DNA of 64,000 nucleotides from Coprinellus micaceus (lineage: Eukaryota > Basidiomycota > Agaricomycetes > Agaricales > Psathyrellaceae), in NCBI GenBank assembly GCA_951394405.1, contig OX596336.1:4774001-4838000 (forward strand), given 5' to 3'. How positions within the stretch are numbered: the stretch's first letter is position 1; every line of letters starts with the position of its first letter. A program made the position numbers and the translations under genes. Below the pieces are notes generated by a model. It worked only from the letters and a program-made list of their open reading frames with translations, did no database searches and was not told the origin of the DNA. Shown here one piece after another: positions 20,103 to 32,030 of the stretch.

Positions 20103-22645
20103 TTACTTCTGGCTGGAGGTCGGTGCCTCAACCCTCAGGTTCTCCCCGATCTCTACGTCAGGGAGGCCTTGCCCGTAGTCCACCAGCGCTCTCTCATATG
20201 CATCCCTGACCTCTTGCTCGTGGCGGTCATCAACTATGTCGAACAGCGGACACTGATTGGTGACCCAGGAGCTACCTGGGTTACGAGGGTCCTAGTCCGG
20301 GCGGCAAGTTGTTAGGTATGTAGACTGAGTAGAATGGGGAATGACGTACGTTTAGGTGGAAATGGCCGTATCCTTGGATAGCCCTCCTGCATATGTAGCA
20401 CGAAATAGTTCGGCAGGTCGGGCACGTCATCTTGTTACAGCCGTCGGATTTTATGAATTCTGGGAAGGTAGAACAACGTTAGCCGTCAAATAGCGCGGGA
20501 AAACGTGAAGTCCCAGGGAATAAAGCCACATTGACGATGGGAAGATGTCGGGGCCCACTACTGGGACTGTGAAAGAGAGAGAGGGAGAATGGTGAGGTTG
20601 AAATGGGTCGGCAAGAAATGGTGAGGCGGTCGAGAGATCTCAATATGTTTGAACCAATGAAAATGCAATACAAATGATAGTGTAACAAATGATACGGTAT
20701 AAGCAAGGATTAGAGCAAGGATAGACTCACCTATCTCGCAACTAGGGCAACTCCTCTTCAATGCCTCCGTCATCGCCTCTTCAATTGCCAACCGCCCGCC
20801 AAGGTAGGTATCCTCCTCCACCTCCCCACACGTTTGCGGGGCGTGAGCCTTCTTCCTGCACAGCCTACAGCTAACCTCCACGCACTCCCAATTTCCACAT
20901 AAAAACAAACTGTACTCCTCCTTCGTCGCCTCAAGGATGCACCCCCAGTCGCAGAACGGGCACACTTCTAACCCTTCGAGCTCCGCGTCTTTCAGCTCTT
21001 TTTGCTGCTTGAGCCGTTCGTAGAAAGAGAAGAGCTTTGGGGGGAGGAGACGCCGAAGCTCGGACTCGGGGAAGGGGGATGCGCAACCCGACGTATGCAT
21101 GCACTTAAGATCACAGTTCTGCGACCCGAGCTCCGTGGTGGCGTAGAGTCGAATACAAGACCGACAGAACAGGTGGGCCTCGTGACATACTGTCATCCGG
21201 TCAAGCGGGTACATGCTGAAGCAACATCCGCACTCGGCGAACGTCCCATCATCTTCTAAATCTTCGTTATCATCAAAATCTTCAGCTGCACCTATCCCTG
21301 CCTCATCGCCCGCATTCGTCCGAGCCGGTCCATGGGCTCCCTCCAACAGCAACCTCTCCTCAAACTCTTCCTGTTCACGGTTTATCCTCTCCAGCTCGGC
21401 GTACTCCGCAGCGACGGTGATGGCAATCGCCATCTCCTCATCAATTTCGTCCTCCCCAGCTGCTGATACTCCCTCTCGTCTCCCAGACCTTTCCCCGTCA
21501 CGCACCACTCCAACGCTCGTCATCTCCCCTCCTCGTATCCCCCCGTCCCTGTCAGGCGCGCCAGCTACCAACTCGTCATCCCATTCTGGTGCCATCGCAA
21601 TAGCTCGAGCGAGTGCCTCATCATCGGCAAAGGTGGCTTTCTTGATACCGTGAATGTCGTCCCAGCCCTGCTCGTCCAGATCGTACATCCATGCGTCGAG
21701 GTCGACAGTCCCATCTGCGTTGGCGTGTGGGTGCTTGCTGGAAGGGCCGGCCAACCCGAGTTGCGACGTCGGCAGATCTGGAGGAAGGCAAGGTTCCGGA
21801 GGTGGCGACGTCGGGTGAAGTGGCATCTCGCTTTCATCGAGTACCTCTTCAGTATACACTTGCCGCCCTTCCCCCCTCCCCTCTATGCGTTCATCCGTCG
21901 CTTTCGAGGCGTCCTCTTTAACCTTCTCAGTTTCCCTCCCCATTTCTCCGCTCACGCTTCGGTTCGTGCCCTCTACAGTCGACGAAGGCGTGGTGGCTTC
22001 ATACAGCTGAAGAGCCTTCGCCTGAGCAGTGGAGTCGAAGTCAGCAAGGTCGTCGTGTTCGTGGGGTGCAGAACAAGATTGATGGGGAATTGGCGCTGGT
22101 ACAGAGGTGGGTGAGCGGGTAGACAATTGCTCGGCGTCGCTGATAGGCGGAGGTTGCGTGATAGGAGGAGCGGATACGGGTCCCCCAAGAGTTGGAGGTT
22201 CCTCGTCGTCCGTATAGAAGTCGTCCGATCCCGTCTCGTCGGGCTCTTTGGTGCCTTGGAGTGATAGATCACCGAGCTCCTGGGATGGGATAGTAGGAGT
22301 GGTGTGCCCAGCTTCAGCGGGGTACTGGTGCAGTATCGTGGTTGGGCCGGGAGTTAAATCCGGTCGCGGGGATGACGCCGCAGTATTTGCTGCGGAAGAC
22401 CCCGCAGCGTGACTCTCAGGGGAAGTAAATGAAAGTGTAGAAGGGGACTGAGAGGCTCCATTTGACGAAGGAGGTGAAGTGAGAGAACTGGAACCCTCTG
22501 GAGTCGTCGATCGCTTGGCAATGACACCGACACCTGCTGGAGGATCATGGGGCTCTGGGCTTGGCAAGGCGGGTATGTCGCGTGGTTCTTCCTGGCTTCC
22601 GGTGGAGGTGTGGGTAAGAGGATAAGGTTCGCCTGCTTCGTCCAT
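20103..22645 (-). CDS. RBR-type E3 ubiquitin ligase, RNF216/TRIAD3-like
   Basis: Three exons encode 737 residues: 22645-20731, 20459-20350 and 20291-20103. Introns are 271 nt (branch CTAAC just before TTCCCAG) and 58 nt. Residues 1-~450 are Ser/Thr/Pro/Glu-rich and probably disordered. From ~470 comes RING1 (CGCC...CHEAHLFCRSC...C), then the in-between-RING region (CPFC...CGNWECVEVSCRLC...H...C), then RING2. RING2 is completed only by splicing: CPSCEIEFIKSDGCNKMTCPTC...CYICRR. The Cys in DGCNK (C646) is the expected catalytic cysteine that carries ubiquitin as a thioester. The last exon encodes CPLFD and a short helix, as in RNF216-like proteins, where it follows RING2. RBR ligases transfer ubiquitin by a RING/HECT hybrid mechanism. 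Substrates are unknown. Confidence 0.85.
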
Positions 22646-25080
22646 GGTGGAAAGACGGCGGACGGTCGAAGGCGAAGTACGAAGCGCAGCTGAACGCGTT
22701 TAAATGACCTTACGCCCGCAGTCCGCAGTGGGTGGGTTCAGATGCGTACCCAGAGCTGAAAACGCCTTCTACTCCCGAATGTGATAGTACTGAGACCACT
22801 CGTGGGTGATATTAGCCCCAAAAGGGCTGGGGTACAAGGTGGGATGCTTGGGCGCCTATTTGCGAAATTGAACTAGATGAGTGATCCGCGCAATCGACGG
22901 CGTGGAACAGGTCAGAAAGATTGGGAGGATTGATGAGAGGTATACGACGCACCTAGATCTGACGAAAATCTCCTCTTTTCGTTATCGTTCACTGTACCGC
23001 CTCGTTTTACGCGAGGCGCCTTGACCGGATTGAGGTCCTTCCGCCGTTTTCAGTTTGAAGGAACGCGATGTTTCTCGTCTGATTGGTCTCTTTTTGAGGT
23101 GCAGGGAAGGATGGATAAGGAGAACGTAGCGAGGAGGCTCCCCAGTTGGTGCACGAACACAATGTGAACTTTGAGGGAAACGGACGTAGTCCCGCTGGCA
23201 GTGTTTGGTCCAGGCTTCCGAGCCAAATTGGTGAGTCGGATCGGCGGGCGCAATGAGGCGTCGGAAGTTCCCATTTGGGTTCCCGCCACTTCGTATCCAG
23301 ATTAGCGCCGGTCGGGCCTCACACGTCAACGACAAGGCTGTTCATGGGGTAGCATGGTGTGAGCTAGATACAGTACTGTCACCAACATTGACCTTCCTAG
23401 AATGCCGCAGCAAGCCGAGCGCCAATGTTTCGACGACTGGCGCTCGGGCCTTGCGAAGGCTGACGACGGAAGGCGAGCCTTAGCCCACCGAGACTTTCAA
23501 TCCCCTTTTCAATTTCCTTCGGCTGTTAACGCCTTCGCAAATCATTTCCCCAGAGATGAAATCCTCTTTATTTTCTGGTAGAGTATCGAGAGGGGTGTCG
23601 AACCACGTGAAGTACGATGTAAAAAGAGTCAGGGGATCCCGTAGCTTTGCGAACACAATATGTGGGACCAGGGCCTAAGCGTGAAGTCAGGAGGCAAGAA
23701 TGGACAGGAAACGCACCGTCGAGGGCTCATTGTAAGCTCGGGAATCTCACTGAGGGTGAATCCATCCTCATCCTTGGACAGCGCCTATAATCGCTCGGTA
23801 GTAATCCGGATTTTCCCTGCTGCTTCTGTAGTGCCAGGCGCCAACAGGCTAGTATTGAGACTTACTCTGCTGAGAAACGCCCTCTAGTGCTTAGTGCGCT
23901 CCATTTCGGGCGACAGGCTGTCATGCATGGAGAGAACTAAGGAGTATGTGAGTGGCGCGCAGTCAAGAGCGAAAGGGTGAACCATTATAAGTGAGGATGC
24001 GACGAGGCCCACGATTCGCACCAGTTTCGACGTGATACTTATTGAGGGCCTCTCGAGCTCTTGAGTCTATGCTGAATGGAGGGCGAGCAAAGAGAAAAAA
24101 GCGGTATTGAAATAGAGGGGGAGACATGCCCCAGGGAGACGCCGAGAGAGCTCACGTTCAAGCTCGATGGTCGTTCGAACTCAACCCTCGTCGGCGAAGC
24201 GGTCAGAGCCCAGGCTCATTATGCCGTCACCATCATTCCTGGGACTTTCTCGGAGGCATCCCTGCGCCAGCAATACCTAGATACCTTAACCCGTCGAAAC
24301 CGTCTGGGTGTGTTTCGTTTCTGAAAAGGAGATGCTACTGGGGTGTTGGACATCATTCCCATCTTCGAAAATGCATCACTGGAGGCGGGTCGAGGTTCCT
24401 CATTCTCCGCGATTACTCTGCGACCTCGAGGAGAATCAGGTTGAAGCTAGGAGCTAAGAGTCAGGCCCAAGTACTCCTGGCATCAATACGAGCGAGTCCT
24501 TGTGATGGAGAGCTAACAAATTCATTCCAAGTCTTTCGGGTTTACATAACCGAGCGGGCCAACGGGCGCTTAAACGGGTATTCGGGCGATCCTGATTTGA
24601 ACTCACCACAAGCTTTGATAAAATCCGCAATAGCTCGCTACGCACCGCCTCATACAAGCGCCCATTGGTTTGACTTATTAATTGTTCAACTCGACCGCCC
24701 TTGTCGCCAATGGCCATTCTTCCCTTCAGAACGTCAGAGCTGAGCAGCGACCTGACAACTGTTGGTCTCATTTCACGCGCCACAGCATTACGTCGTCTCC
24801 ATGGTCCCAAGAGCCTGGTTCAAGTTGGCCCCTCTTATGAACGGCACCGACAGCGTCGAGTGCGGGTAATTCATTCCGGTTCACGCAAATATCATTAACT
24901 TCAACATCTTCCTGTGGACACTCGTACCTAGCTGCTACGTGTCCGGTCTTGCTCTGTTCAACTTATTCCGGCTAGTATCCAATGATAGTTCAGCGAGTTG
25001 GACGACCCCGATTGATTCAGATCGTTGAACCTTTGGTTCTGTAACGTCGTGGGCACGAAAGTCCGGTACTTAAGCGAATT
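22646..25080. other. Gene-poor intergenic sequence
   Basis: No supported gene in 2.4 kb. TTTAAAT near 22700 may be the TATA-like element of the RBR gene. GGGCGCTTAA occurs at 24564-24573. A plus-strand frame 24126-24743 has no recognisable feature. Confidence 0.4.
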
Positions 25081-25081
25081 G

Positions 25082-25294
25082 CAACAATGTATTGGTCGGT
25101 TCCTGAGCGGGCCCAGCGGGGCTGAAATTTTCTGGACGGGCGCTTATTTGAGCCCAGGCGTCCTCTGCGGGCATAGAACGGTGCCACCCGCCAGACGCGT
25201 GTACATAACTCGCATAAAGGGAGGCCGTAACAGACGCTCCATGTCTCCAACGGAATTCAATTCCGTCTGTCTCCTGTCAGCGCCCGCAAACCAC
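25082..25294 (+). repeat. Relic copy of the paralog 4 promoter
   Basis: Ordered blocks match 18322-18530: TATTGGTCGGTTCCTGA, GACGGGCGCTTA, CTCTGCGG, GTACATAAC and GTCTCCTGTCAGCGCCCGCA. No membrane-protein frame follows, so this looks like the remnant of a fifth family member whose coding part was lost, or a segmental duplication. Confidence 0.55.
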
Positions 25295-25435
25295 TTGCAT
25301 CTGCTAAAGCGTTGCCTTGGACATGTCCATCACGGAATTCCCCAGGACATTATAAGCCCTGATAAGTGATTATCAAACCAATAATATCCACCATCGCTCC
25401 ATAAATGATAAGCGTCGATCATCTCTGAAAGCCTA

Positions 25436-25466
25436 GTATACCTGGTATACCTGGTACAGTTGGTAG
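25436..25466. repeat. 9-bp tandem repeat (ATACCTGGT)
   Basis: ATACCTGGT is repeated twice and followed by ACAGTTGGT. The complement CCAGGTAT(A) differs by one base from the CCAGGTCTA unit repeated at 26961-26996, in the opposite orientation. Confidence 0.55.
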
Positions 25467-25683
25467 GCCCATCAATCCGTTGACACTCTGGGCAGAGCGT
25501 TAGACTAAACCCACTGCCGCCTAAATGAAACCCTCATCCCACATGAAATGGCACTCCACACTGCTGCCACCCCAACCGCTGCATCCGATTTGTTGGTTTT
25601 TCCCTCAGCGGGAGCCGGTTCAAGGACGTGCATGAGGGCAATCGGATCAACCGAACCGGTCGGAGTATGTATCACTTTTTTGT

Positions 25684-25721
25684 CCTGGTCGTCGCGTCGA
25701 CGCGTCGACGCGACGACCAGG
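25684..25721. repeat. Perfect 38-bp palindrome
   Basis: The left arm begins CCTGGTCGTCGCGTCGACG and the 38-bp sequence equals its own reverse complement. The centre is ACGCGT flanked by two GTCGAC sites. It could extrude as a cruciform or serve as a dimeric binding site. It stands in a gene-empty stretch. Confidence 0.9.
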
Positions 25722-28370
25722 TCGTGCTAACGGCCCGAACAACGAACGCATCATGTAGACTAAATGTTACAAGAGATGGAGTGGGTAAGGGTGGTATAGT
25801 GGGGGACGCCAGCCTGTGCTTGTGTCGATATTGATATGGCCCAGTGCGCGAGGTCTAAACAGCCTCGACAGCGGCGGGGGTCACTTCTTGAGGGTACCTG
25901 TGTATACTGTCAGGATAGTTCGATAGAATCCGTGCCCGCGTACATTGGCGGTGGGTGTAGCGTGGGGCATGGGTGTTTAGGCCCTCGTTCCTGACAAAAT
26001 TCCAATAAGGATGACAAAAGAAGAGAAGTGGAGCTTAAGGGACTACATACGGATTGGGCCCATGAAGAGCCTTGATGATATGGGAACCAAAAGCCTCTAG
26101 AGAGCGCTTTTGGAGCAGGTAGACAAGTGAAAGCTTGAAGAGCATGATGGTGGTCAGGATCTAAGAGAGGTTTGGAGATTTTCTCGGCGTTGTGATGCTT
26201 ATGTACTGAACGAGTGTTTGTATTAGTCGTTACTTGAAGGCTTAGAGGCGCAGCCACAAGGACCCCTAGTAGCTCTGCTACAGAATCAAAGGGAATTCCT
26301 GGGTCTTACAGACCTTACAAGCCACCTCTTGATCAGTTTTTATATACCGGGGCACAAAGGCAGCAATCTATGAGCTTCAAGTCCAGCATGTACGTGGCTT
26401 CGGTCCTTAGGCAGCCCAAAACTCGTTGGGAGGTCCGGCGATGATTATGGTTAAAGGGAGAGAGACGCGTGAGAGCCTTCCTCCGTGGTCAAGGAATATA
26501 ATCATCTTGAACTCGATCCCGACGTTGTACGTATTAGTACAGGAAGAGAATTGACGACGTTGTGGGTCCGTATTGACGATTCATACATCCCATCACGTCA
26601 TCTAGTCTAAGTAAGCCAAGCCAACTCCCCCCATTCAACCAAGCACGAGGGGACCTCAACGTCATGCAGAAGCAACTCTGTGAAGGGAGCTCATCGTCGG
26701 CAGTAGCTCGGTGCTTCGGACCAGGGGAAACCTAACAAGCTGCTGTGAATTTCGCAGGCTGCATGACTCGAAGCCACCTTAACTGGCACATACCCCCCAA
26801 ACTCGAGGACGGCAAGTCACTCCAAGACAATGTAAATCATTGGCTCGTTTAAATGAGAGACGTCCCAGAGGCCTTTATGCACGCCATCAAGACTCTCCGA
26901 ATGTGGTATATCTCCCTTCTCCCCGTCGTTTAGTGGAACCACACAAAGCACATCGTCCCGGGTCTACCAGGTCTATCAGGTCTACCAGGTCCACAATTAT
27001 GATGGCATCAGACAAACCTGGTACACCTGGTGGCTACGGGCAGCCCAGTGCCAGCGACCTTCAGTGGGGTTAATGAATCGACAGTGTAGCTCAGCATAGC
27101 CAAGTTCGTAGTCTGCTTCAGGCAAAGGAGACCCGTACCTGTGAGGTGTCGGACGCCCTCTAGGACTTCAAATCTGTGTGTCCTCCAAAACGATACGAAG
27201 CAGACGCCTGAGGCGGTGGTTGGAGATTCAACCAATATTAGACACTCTTAGGGACAAAATCTAGGCCAAAGCTGATATGCTTTGGCCGACGACGTGAACA
27301 TCCCTATTTGGGGCTGTGTCCTGTCCTTATAATTACTATTATATTAAGCAGATGTCGCGAATTCGTTTGCACATGTTTGGATCTTTGCTTGGACCCTTGA
27401 TGTGCTTCGTGCTTCGTAGTGTCCTCTGCTTTGACCTTTTGGTTCCTTATTTTGAACAGCCTTATTGAGGGCCAGAGCGAAGCGAGGCCTTACCATCTTG
27501 TTATTAGTTCCCATTTCGTTTGACCATGTTCGCTTGCTGCTTGGGCCGTTTCTCCGTTACTCGCACGTCGACTCTCCATCCCATCTCGTTTCCACTTTGT
27601 CTCTCATCTATCATGGTCCAAAACTGAGAGTATCGTACCCCGAAGCGAAGCGAGGGCATGACTTTATGCATAATTTGGTCGTGTATAAACTTCATACTGA
27701 ATCGGGGTAGAACATTGCCAAAGCGACGAGGTCCCCTGTATGGCACATCCCATAGGGCCTAAGGATCATGATATATAGGAATATGGCGTGCAACGATAGT
27801 ATGCATTATCGGATATTAAATAGTCTGTTAGCAGAAGGATGGGGGTCTCCGGCAAAACCAAGCAGGAACCTCGAGGGCGTTGCCAGCGGAATCTCGCACT
27901 GTCTGTTAGCGCTCTTTGGTCTCATGTCATGCTTTCCCTCTGGGTTGTCCATTGTAGGACCGCCTATCACGTCCCCTTTGGCCTCTCACCTCACTTCGGA
28001 CCAATGAACACCTACGCCTCCTGCAGCTCTGAGGGTTGGGAGGTGCGGAAGTGGGAAACCGTTGCGGGCGGGAAGGTCGCAGCTTTCATTGAGTACCACA
28101 GGGAAGAGGGTTCTGAGGGTCTGGCCCACGATCTGTGGGGTTGCGGGTAGGTATCCTAGACCCTTCGCGCGAGGGTGCGATCGCTTAAGATCACCACAGA
28201 GATGCCGGAAGATTGGACCAGTCAGATGGGGAATGAGGGTCGGATGAAAGCCTATGCATTGGATTGCGACGCCGATGGCAGGGTAAGCGGGGTGCAGAAC
28301 AATCGAGATTGGGGGAAAGGAAATATCATTCCAGCAACTACGACTATTGAATGGGGCCGAGGCATCCGAC
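25722..28370. other. Gene-poor intergenic sequence
   Basis: No supported gene. Short frames such as 27839-28150 lack features. The only structure noted is the tandem repeat at 26961-26996. Confidence 0.4.
26961..26996. repeat. 9-bp tandem repeat (GGTCTACCA)
   Basis: Units are GGTCTACCA, GGTCTATCA, GGTCTACCA and a diverged GGTCCACAA. The related unit appears inverted at 25436-25466, 1.5 kb away. Confidence 0.65.
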
Positions 28371-29034
28371 TTAATGGTAGTCTACAGATGGCGCTAGTGA
28401 AGGGTATATGACAGGTCCACCCAGTAGCTGGGTCCTTAACCTGAGCCTACTGGACGACGAAAAGGAACAGGTGACTGCGCGATAGCCGCATAGGGCTGTA
28501 ATAAAGAGCCGCCCACGATGGCCGTTGATCGTTTGGAGGACAAAGTCATCCAGTAGGGTTACACACTGCGTGCACCAGGTGGGGGATGCGGACAATGGGG
28601 ATGGGTGGTGGGGCCCGGGCCATGATTCGGGTTCCAGAGTGACGTCCAACTGCCAAAAGAGGAGGAAAGGCTTACAAAGGATCCACGGCGACACACAGGC
28701 GGATCACGACGACGACTCTCACATCCGGAACCGCGGCGCACCATTGAACTTGCTGGTACGAGGCGTTGACCGAGCCACCAGTAGTCTCTGAAGAAATCGA
28801 GAATTGGTCGTATGTCGCGCAGCGGGCGGGTTGAAGGTCGCGGGGGTTGCCAATCGGTGTCGTATTCGCGTCGGCGACGAAGTTTGGAATGCGGAATGGG
28901 CCGTTGGGTCTATCGTACCCAGGCACCAAGAGCTTCGTGTTGATCATCGCAATGGGGCTGTTGTAGAACTCGTTCAGGTTGGCAGGTTGGAGTTGAACGG
29001 CACGGAGGAACGACGACGAAGGAGCCACCAGCAT
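28371..29034 (-). CDS. Uncertain two-exon hypothetical protein, or 3' exons of the cyclin gene
   Basis: A consistent splice can be drawn: exon 29034-28723, intron 28722-28650 (GTGAGA donor, GGCAG acceptor) and exon 28649-28371, in phase, giving 196 residues. The first exon is preceded by a good acceptor context (a CTAAT-like branch and CAACAG) at 29035-29058. It may therefore be an internal exon of a longer minus-strand gene that includes the open frame 29056-29268, or even the cyclin gene upstream. The first exon reads MLVAPSSSFLRAVQLQ..., with NTKLLVPGYDRPNGPFRIPNF and several cysteines. I recognise no domain. Confidence 0.3.
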
Positions 29035-29231
29035 GCTGTTGGTGGATTCCCAGGATTAGGCACCACTGTCAGAATAATGAGGTGAGAGGAACGAGGGAAA
29101 GCCAGAATGGGAACTCGCCTCGGGCATTACGGCTCTTGAAGATTGGTTGAAGTGTCCCGATAGTGCGCCATCGGGAAGTGTTGAGGCCCTCTTGATAATG
29201 TGGCGATTTCCAGTAGAACCATGGGGCGCCG

Positions 29232-30691
29232 TCAACACGCCGCTTGCGATGACGTCGATCTCAGGCACAAATGCTGAGCTCTCGCCAATCGTGGCGGTTG
29301 ATGGGTTCGGATGGTGAGGATACCGCTGGATATCGTGATGTTGAGAGAACCCTCACTCTGACAACGCATAACGGCCATGTTGGCGGGCGGCTGTGGCGAG
29401 CTGACAGTAGCAACACAGACAGTCCTCCCGACCCATAAGCGGCATTCTAAGGCAGACCCAAAGGTACGCTCACAGCGGCCGATCTCCCTAGGACGAAGGC
29501 CGGAGAGCTTCGCCCATGCTCGATTCGAATAGCACTTTTCTTGAGTGAATTTCGAGGTGGGGATGAGGGCGGGGCGGTGAGGCGCGGCGCGGGCAGAGGA
29601 GGGGCGATGGAATATCAGTGCTGGGGCTGAGAGGAGAAGAGGTCGTTTGTTGCGTTGAAGGGAATTCCGTCTCAGATGCGATCGTGTCGAGTCCACTTGC
29701 ATCGACGAGTAGCTCGGGCTTCGTGTTTGGTTCATCGACGGTTCATCCGGGCCATAAGGAAGGCTTTCTTTGTCAGCTTCCATCGTCACTGCCATCGCGT
29801 CGACATCGTTCGAGTCGAAATGGACGGTCGATGGGCCCTCTCCAAATACCAATCCCTCCTCCTTCTCTGACCTCGACTGCTCGATCTCCTCCGCGGTGGC
29901 GACAAAGATGCGAGGGACCGACTTGGGCTCTCCGTTGTTGCCTTTCCCGATTCGTTCGAGACAGGCAAGCCCCGGGGTCTTCAGGCGGATGGCCTCGAGG
30001 TAGCATAGGGCGGTCTGGAGGACGCAACCGGAGGTGCGGGAGCGGCGGAGAACCTCGCGAACGAAACCTCGAATCGGGACCAGATGTCGAAGCCCGCTGG
30101 TAGTGTCGCTCTGAACGAGAGCAGGAGTTGAGGGCGTGGGAATCGAAGACGAGGCGGTGAGTGTGGCGGTTGAGTGGGACTTGGGCGTGGCCAGTCGGTT
30201 GAAGGTGGTGCGCTCGAAAATCGGTGACTTGGGAGGGACATTGGAGAGGAATGTGGTTTGCTTTGTGGGGTGTTGAAGACTGGGGCGATATCCTGAGGGC
30301 GCCAGATCTCGCACCAGGTCTTTACAGCTTGATCCATTCTCAAACGTAAACACCAATAAGGGGCGTGAGGGGCGCGAGCCTCCTACTCACCGACGAGACC
30401 AAGTGCGAACTTGCTCTTGGATGCGTTGGCGTCACGCAAGGATTCCGTGGCCGACATGGCCGGATTCTGGAAGGCGCTTCGACCTGAAGGGTCGCATGCG
30501 GCGGGGGGGGGTGATATTACCGAGGTTGCTGGGGTTGAATCGGAGGCTGGGGAGCTCGATTTTGAGCTCGAAAACGAAGATACATATAGGGCGGCGGTAT
30601 AGGGAGGCAGAGAACTGCGTGACTGCCACCAAGCTCTCATACGGGAGGCCGGTGGAGCCCTGTCCGCGAGAGTGTGTAAGATGGCATCCAT
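29232..30691 (-). CDS. Pho85-type (PCL/PHO80-like) cyclin, frame irregular
   Basis: Conserved blocks identify a fungal cyclin that partners a Pho85-type kinase: AVKTWCEIWRPQDIAPVF, then LVPIRGFVREVLRRSRTSGCVLQTALCYLEAIR (first cyclin helices), then SKFTQEKCYSNRAWAKLSGLRPREIGRCERTFG.ALE.RLWVG. Exon 1 (to 30391) joins exon 2 (from 30327) across a 63-nt intron to give ...LVAVKTWCEIW. However, the first block is in a different frame from the second. A non-consensus intron (GTCTTC...CCCAAG) or a frameshift is needed between them. Upstream of SKFTQEKCY the expected PSPLLCPRR sits in yet another frame. Either small unseen introns exist, or the gene has suffered indels. The start is uncertain: the frame opens at 30691, with another Met at MSATESLRD. 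Regulatory roles in phosphate or cell-cycle control are known for the family only. Confidence 0.6.
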
Positions 30692-31378
30692 TGGGTGCGT
30701 TTATCAGTGGAGAGATGTAGTTATTAACGAGACCGAGAGGAGAGGGAATTGTCGTGTTGAGTTGGGGACTTGATGAGCGCATGGATATGGTTAGTTGGGT
30801 CATAGTGGTTAGCCGGTCAGCGGTTGATTGGGTTAGTTGGTAATAATGATAGAGGTGATAGACGACCCAGAGACGGAGACAGAAGAGACTGGCAGAAATG
30901 GGTGAGAATTTTCGGATAAAGGGGGATGGGTACATTGTGACCATGGAGTCGGGGATGGACACCCTTGCACGTAGTGCCGATGGAGGCTGAACTAACGGGG
31001 GACACTCTCAGCCTGTCATAAAGGTAAGCGACACGAGACCATCGAGGAAACCATTGAAACAGTATTACTCACCGGCCTTTGACGGCGACCAACGTGGTTC
31101 CCGGGCTGAGGCTCGTCGTCGATTTCCCGGGGACCTCCGTGCTCAAGGATAATAGCAGGTCGGTTGGTGAGCGGTGTAGACGGCCCAAACTAGCAGTGGG
31201 AACCTAGTCGAGCGACAAGCCAGGTGCCAGTGCGAGCTACTAGGTGTAACTCCTTCCGCTTCGACAATCTCATCAGAAGAACAAGGGTCATCGAAAACCC
31301 AAGATGCTGCCAGGAAATACTTGAAGTCCGTCACTGTGAGTAACGAGTCGGTTGAATGCATTTGACAGACCCTAAGCT
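30692..31378. other. Intergenic, promoter side of the cyclin gene
   Basis: No supported gene. A minus-strand frame (30432-30962) overlaps the cyclin first exon and has no features. Confidence 0.35.
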
Positions 31379-31591
31379 TCAAAGCTGTTGCAAGGATGAC
31401 AGTGTCAAGGCCCTCCCCATGAAACTGGAAACTGAGAACACAACTGCTAGTACAAGCGCAAAACGAAACAGGAGCGGTGCAGGGGCGGCGGAGGATGCTC
31501 TCGGCGAGGGCCTGTTTGAGGTTGTGGTTGTGAGTGAAGAGCCTGAGCCGGTGCCAGCAGACTCAGATCCGTTTGATGTGACATCAGACAT
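31379..31591 (-). CDS. Possible small single-pass membrane protein
   Basis: The frame from the ATG at 31591 encodes 70 residues: a Ser/Thr/Gly-rich N-terminus followed by one hydrophobic segment, PLLFRFALVLAVVFSVSSF. Layout and composition resemble the membrane protein at 33692-34318 (Ser/Thr-rich part, one membrane segment), but no clear sequence match is visible. It could equally be a chance frame. Confidence 0.3.
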   Translation of the reverse strand: MSDVTSNGSESAGTGSGSSLTTTTSNRPSPRASSAAPAPLLFRFALVLAVVFSVSSFMGRALTLSSLQQL

Positions 31592-32030
31592 CACGGACAG
31601 GGAAACTCCGAGCCGGTGCTTCCATGACTTGGAGGCAACGTGAACAACTTGAAGAAGTCCGAACTTCAAAGGCAACTTGAAGCTACCTTGATGTATCTGA
31701 ACGCAATGCAAGGCAAAATCAACACCCAACATTTCGTCGGTCTGACTACGGGAGACTACTAAAGGCAAGGGTTGTTCACTCGCCAAGGCTTGTACACGCC
31801 TCGAGTCCGCCAATACGCGTGCATCCCCCTGTCGGAGTTGGCGACGGTGGTACCCTGCAGCTTGGCTACACTGCTACCAGTGATCCCTGAGTTGAACTTT
31901 CCAGGACCTTGGCGATTTGGCGCCACGGCGGTGACCCATCAGTGGGAGGCGACCACAAGCCTGAGGGCCCTCTGTCGTCGTCATACTGAGCCCCTCCCCT
32001 TCTCCAAGACTGCCAGCCGTTTCTTCTGCG
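31592..32030. other. Intergenic with CTTCAAGTT-type motifs
   Basis: No supported gene. AACTTGAAG and its complement occur several times between 31640 and 31685 and recur across 36-44 kb. Confidence 0.4.

Noticed and set aside
30505..30520. Run of G bases read as a possible sequencing problem behind the cyclin frame shifts
   Set aside because: It lies in exon 1 upstream of the conserved blocks and does not account for the frame changes between 29500 and 30300.
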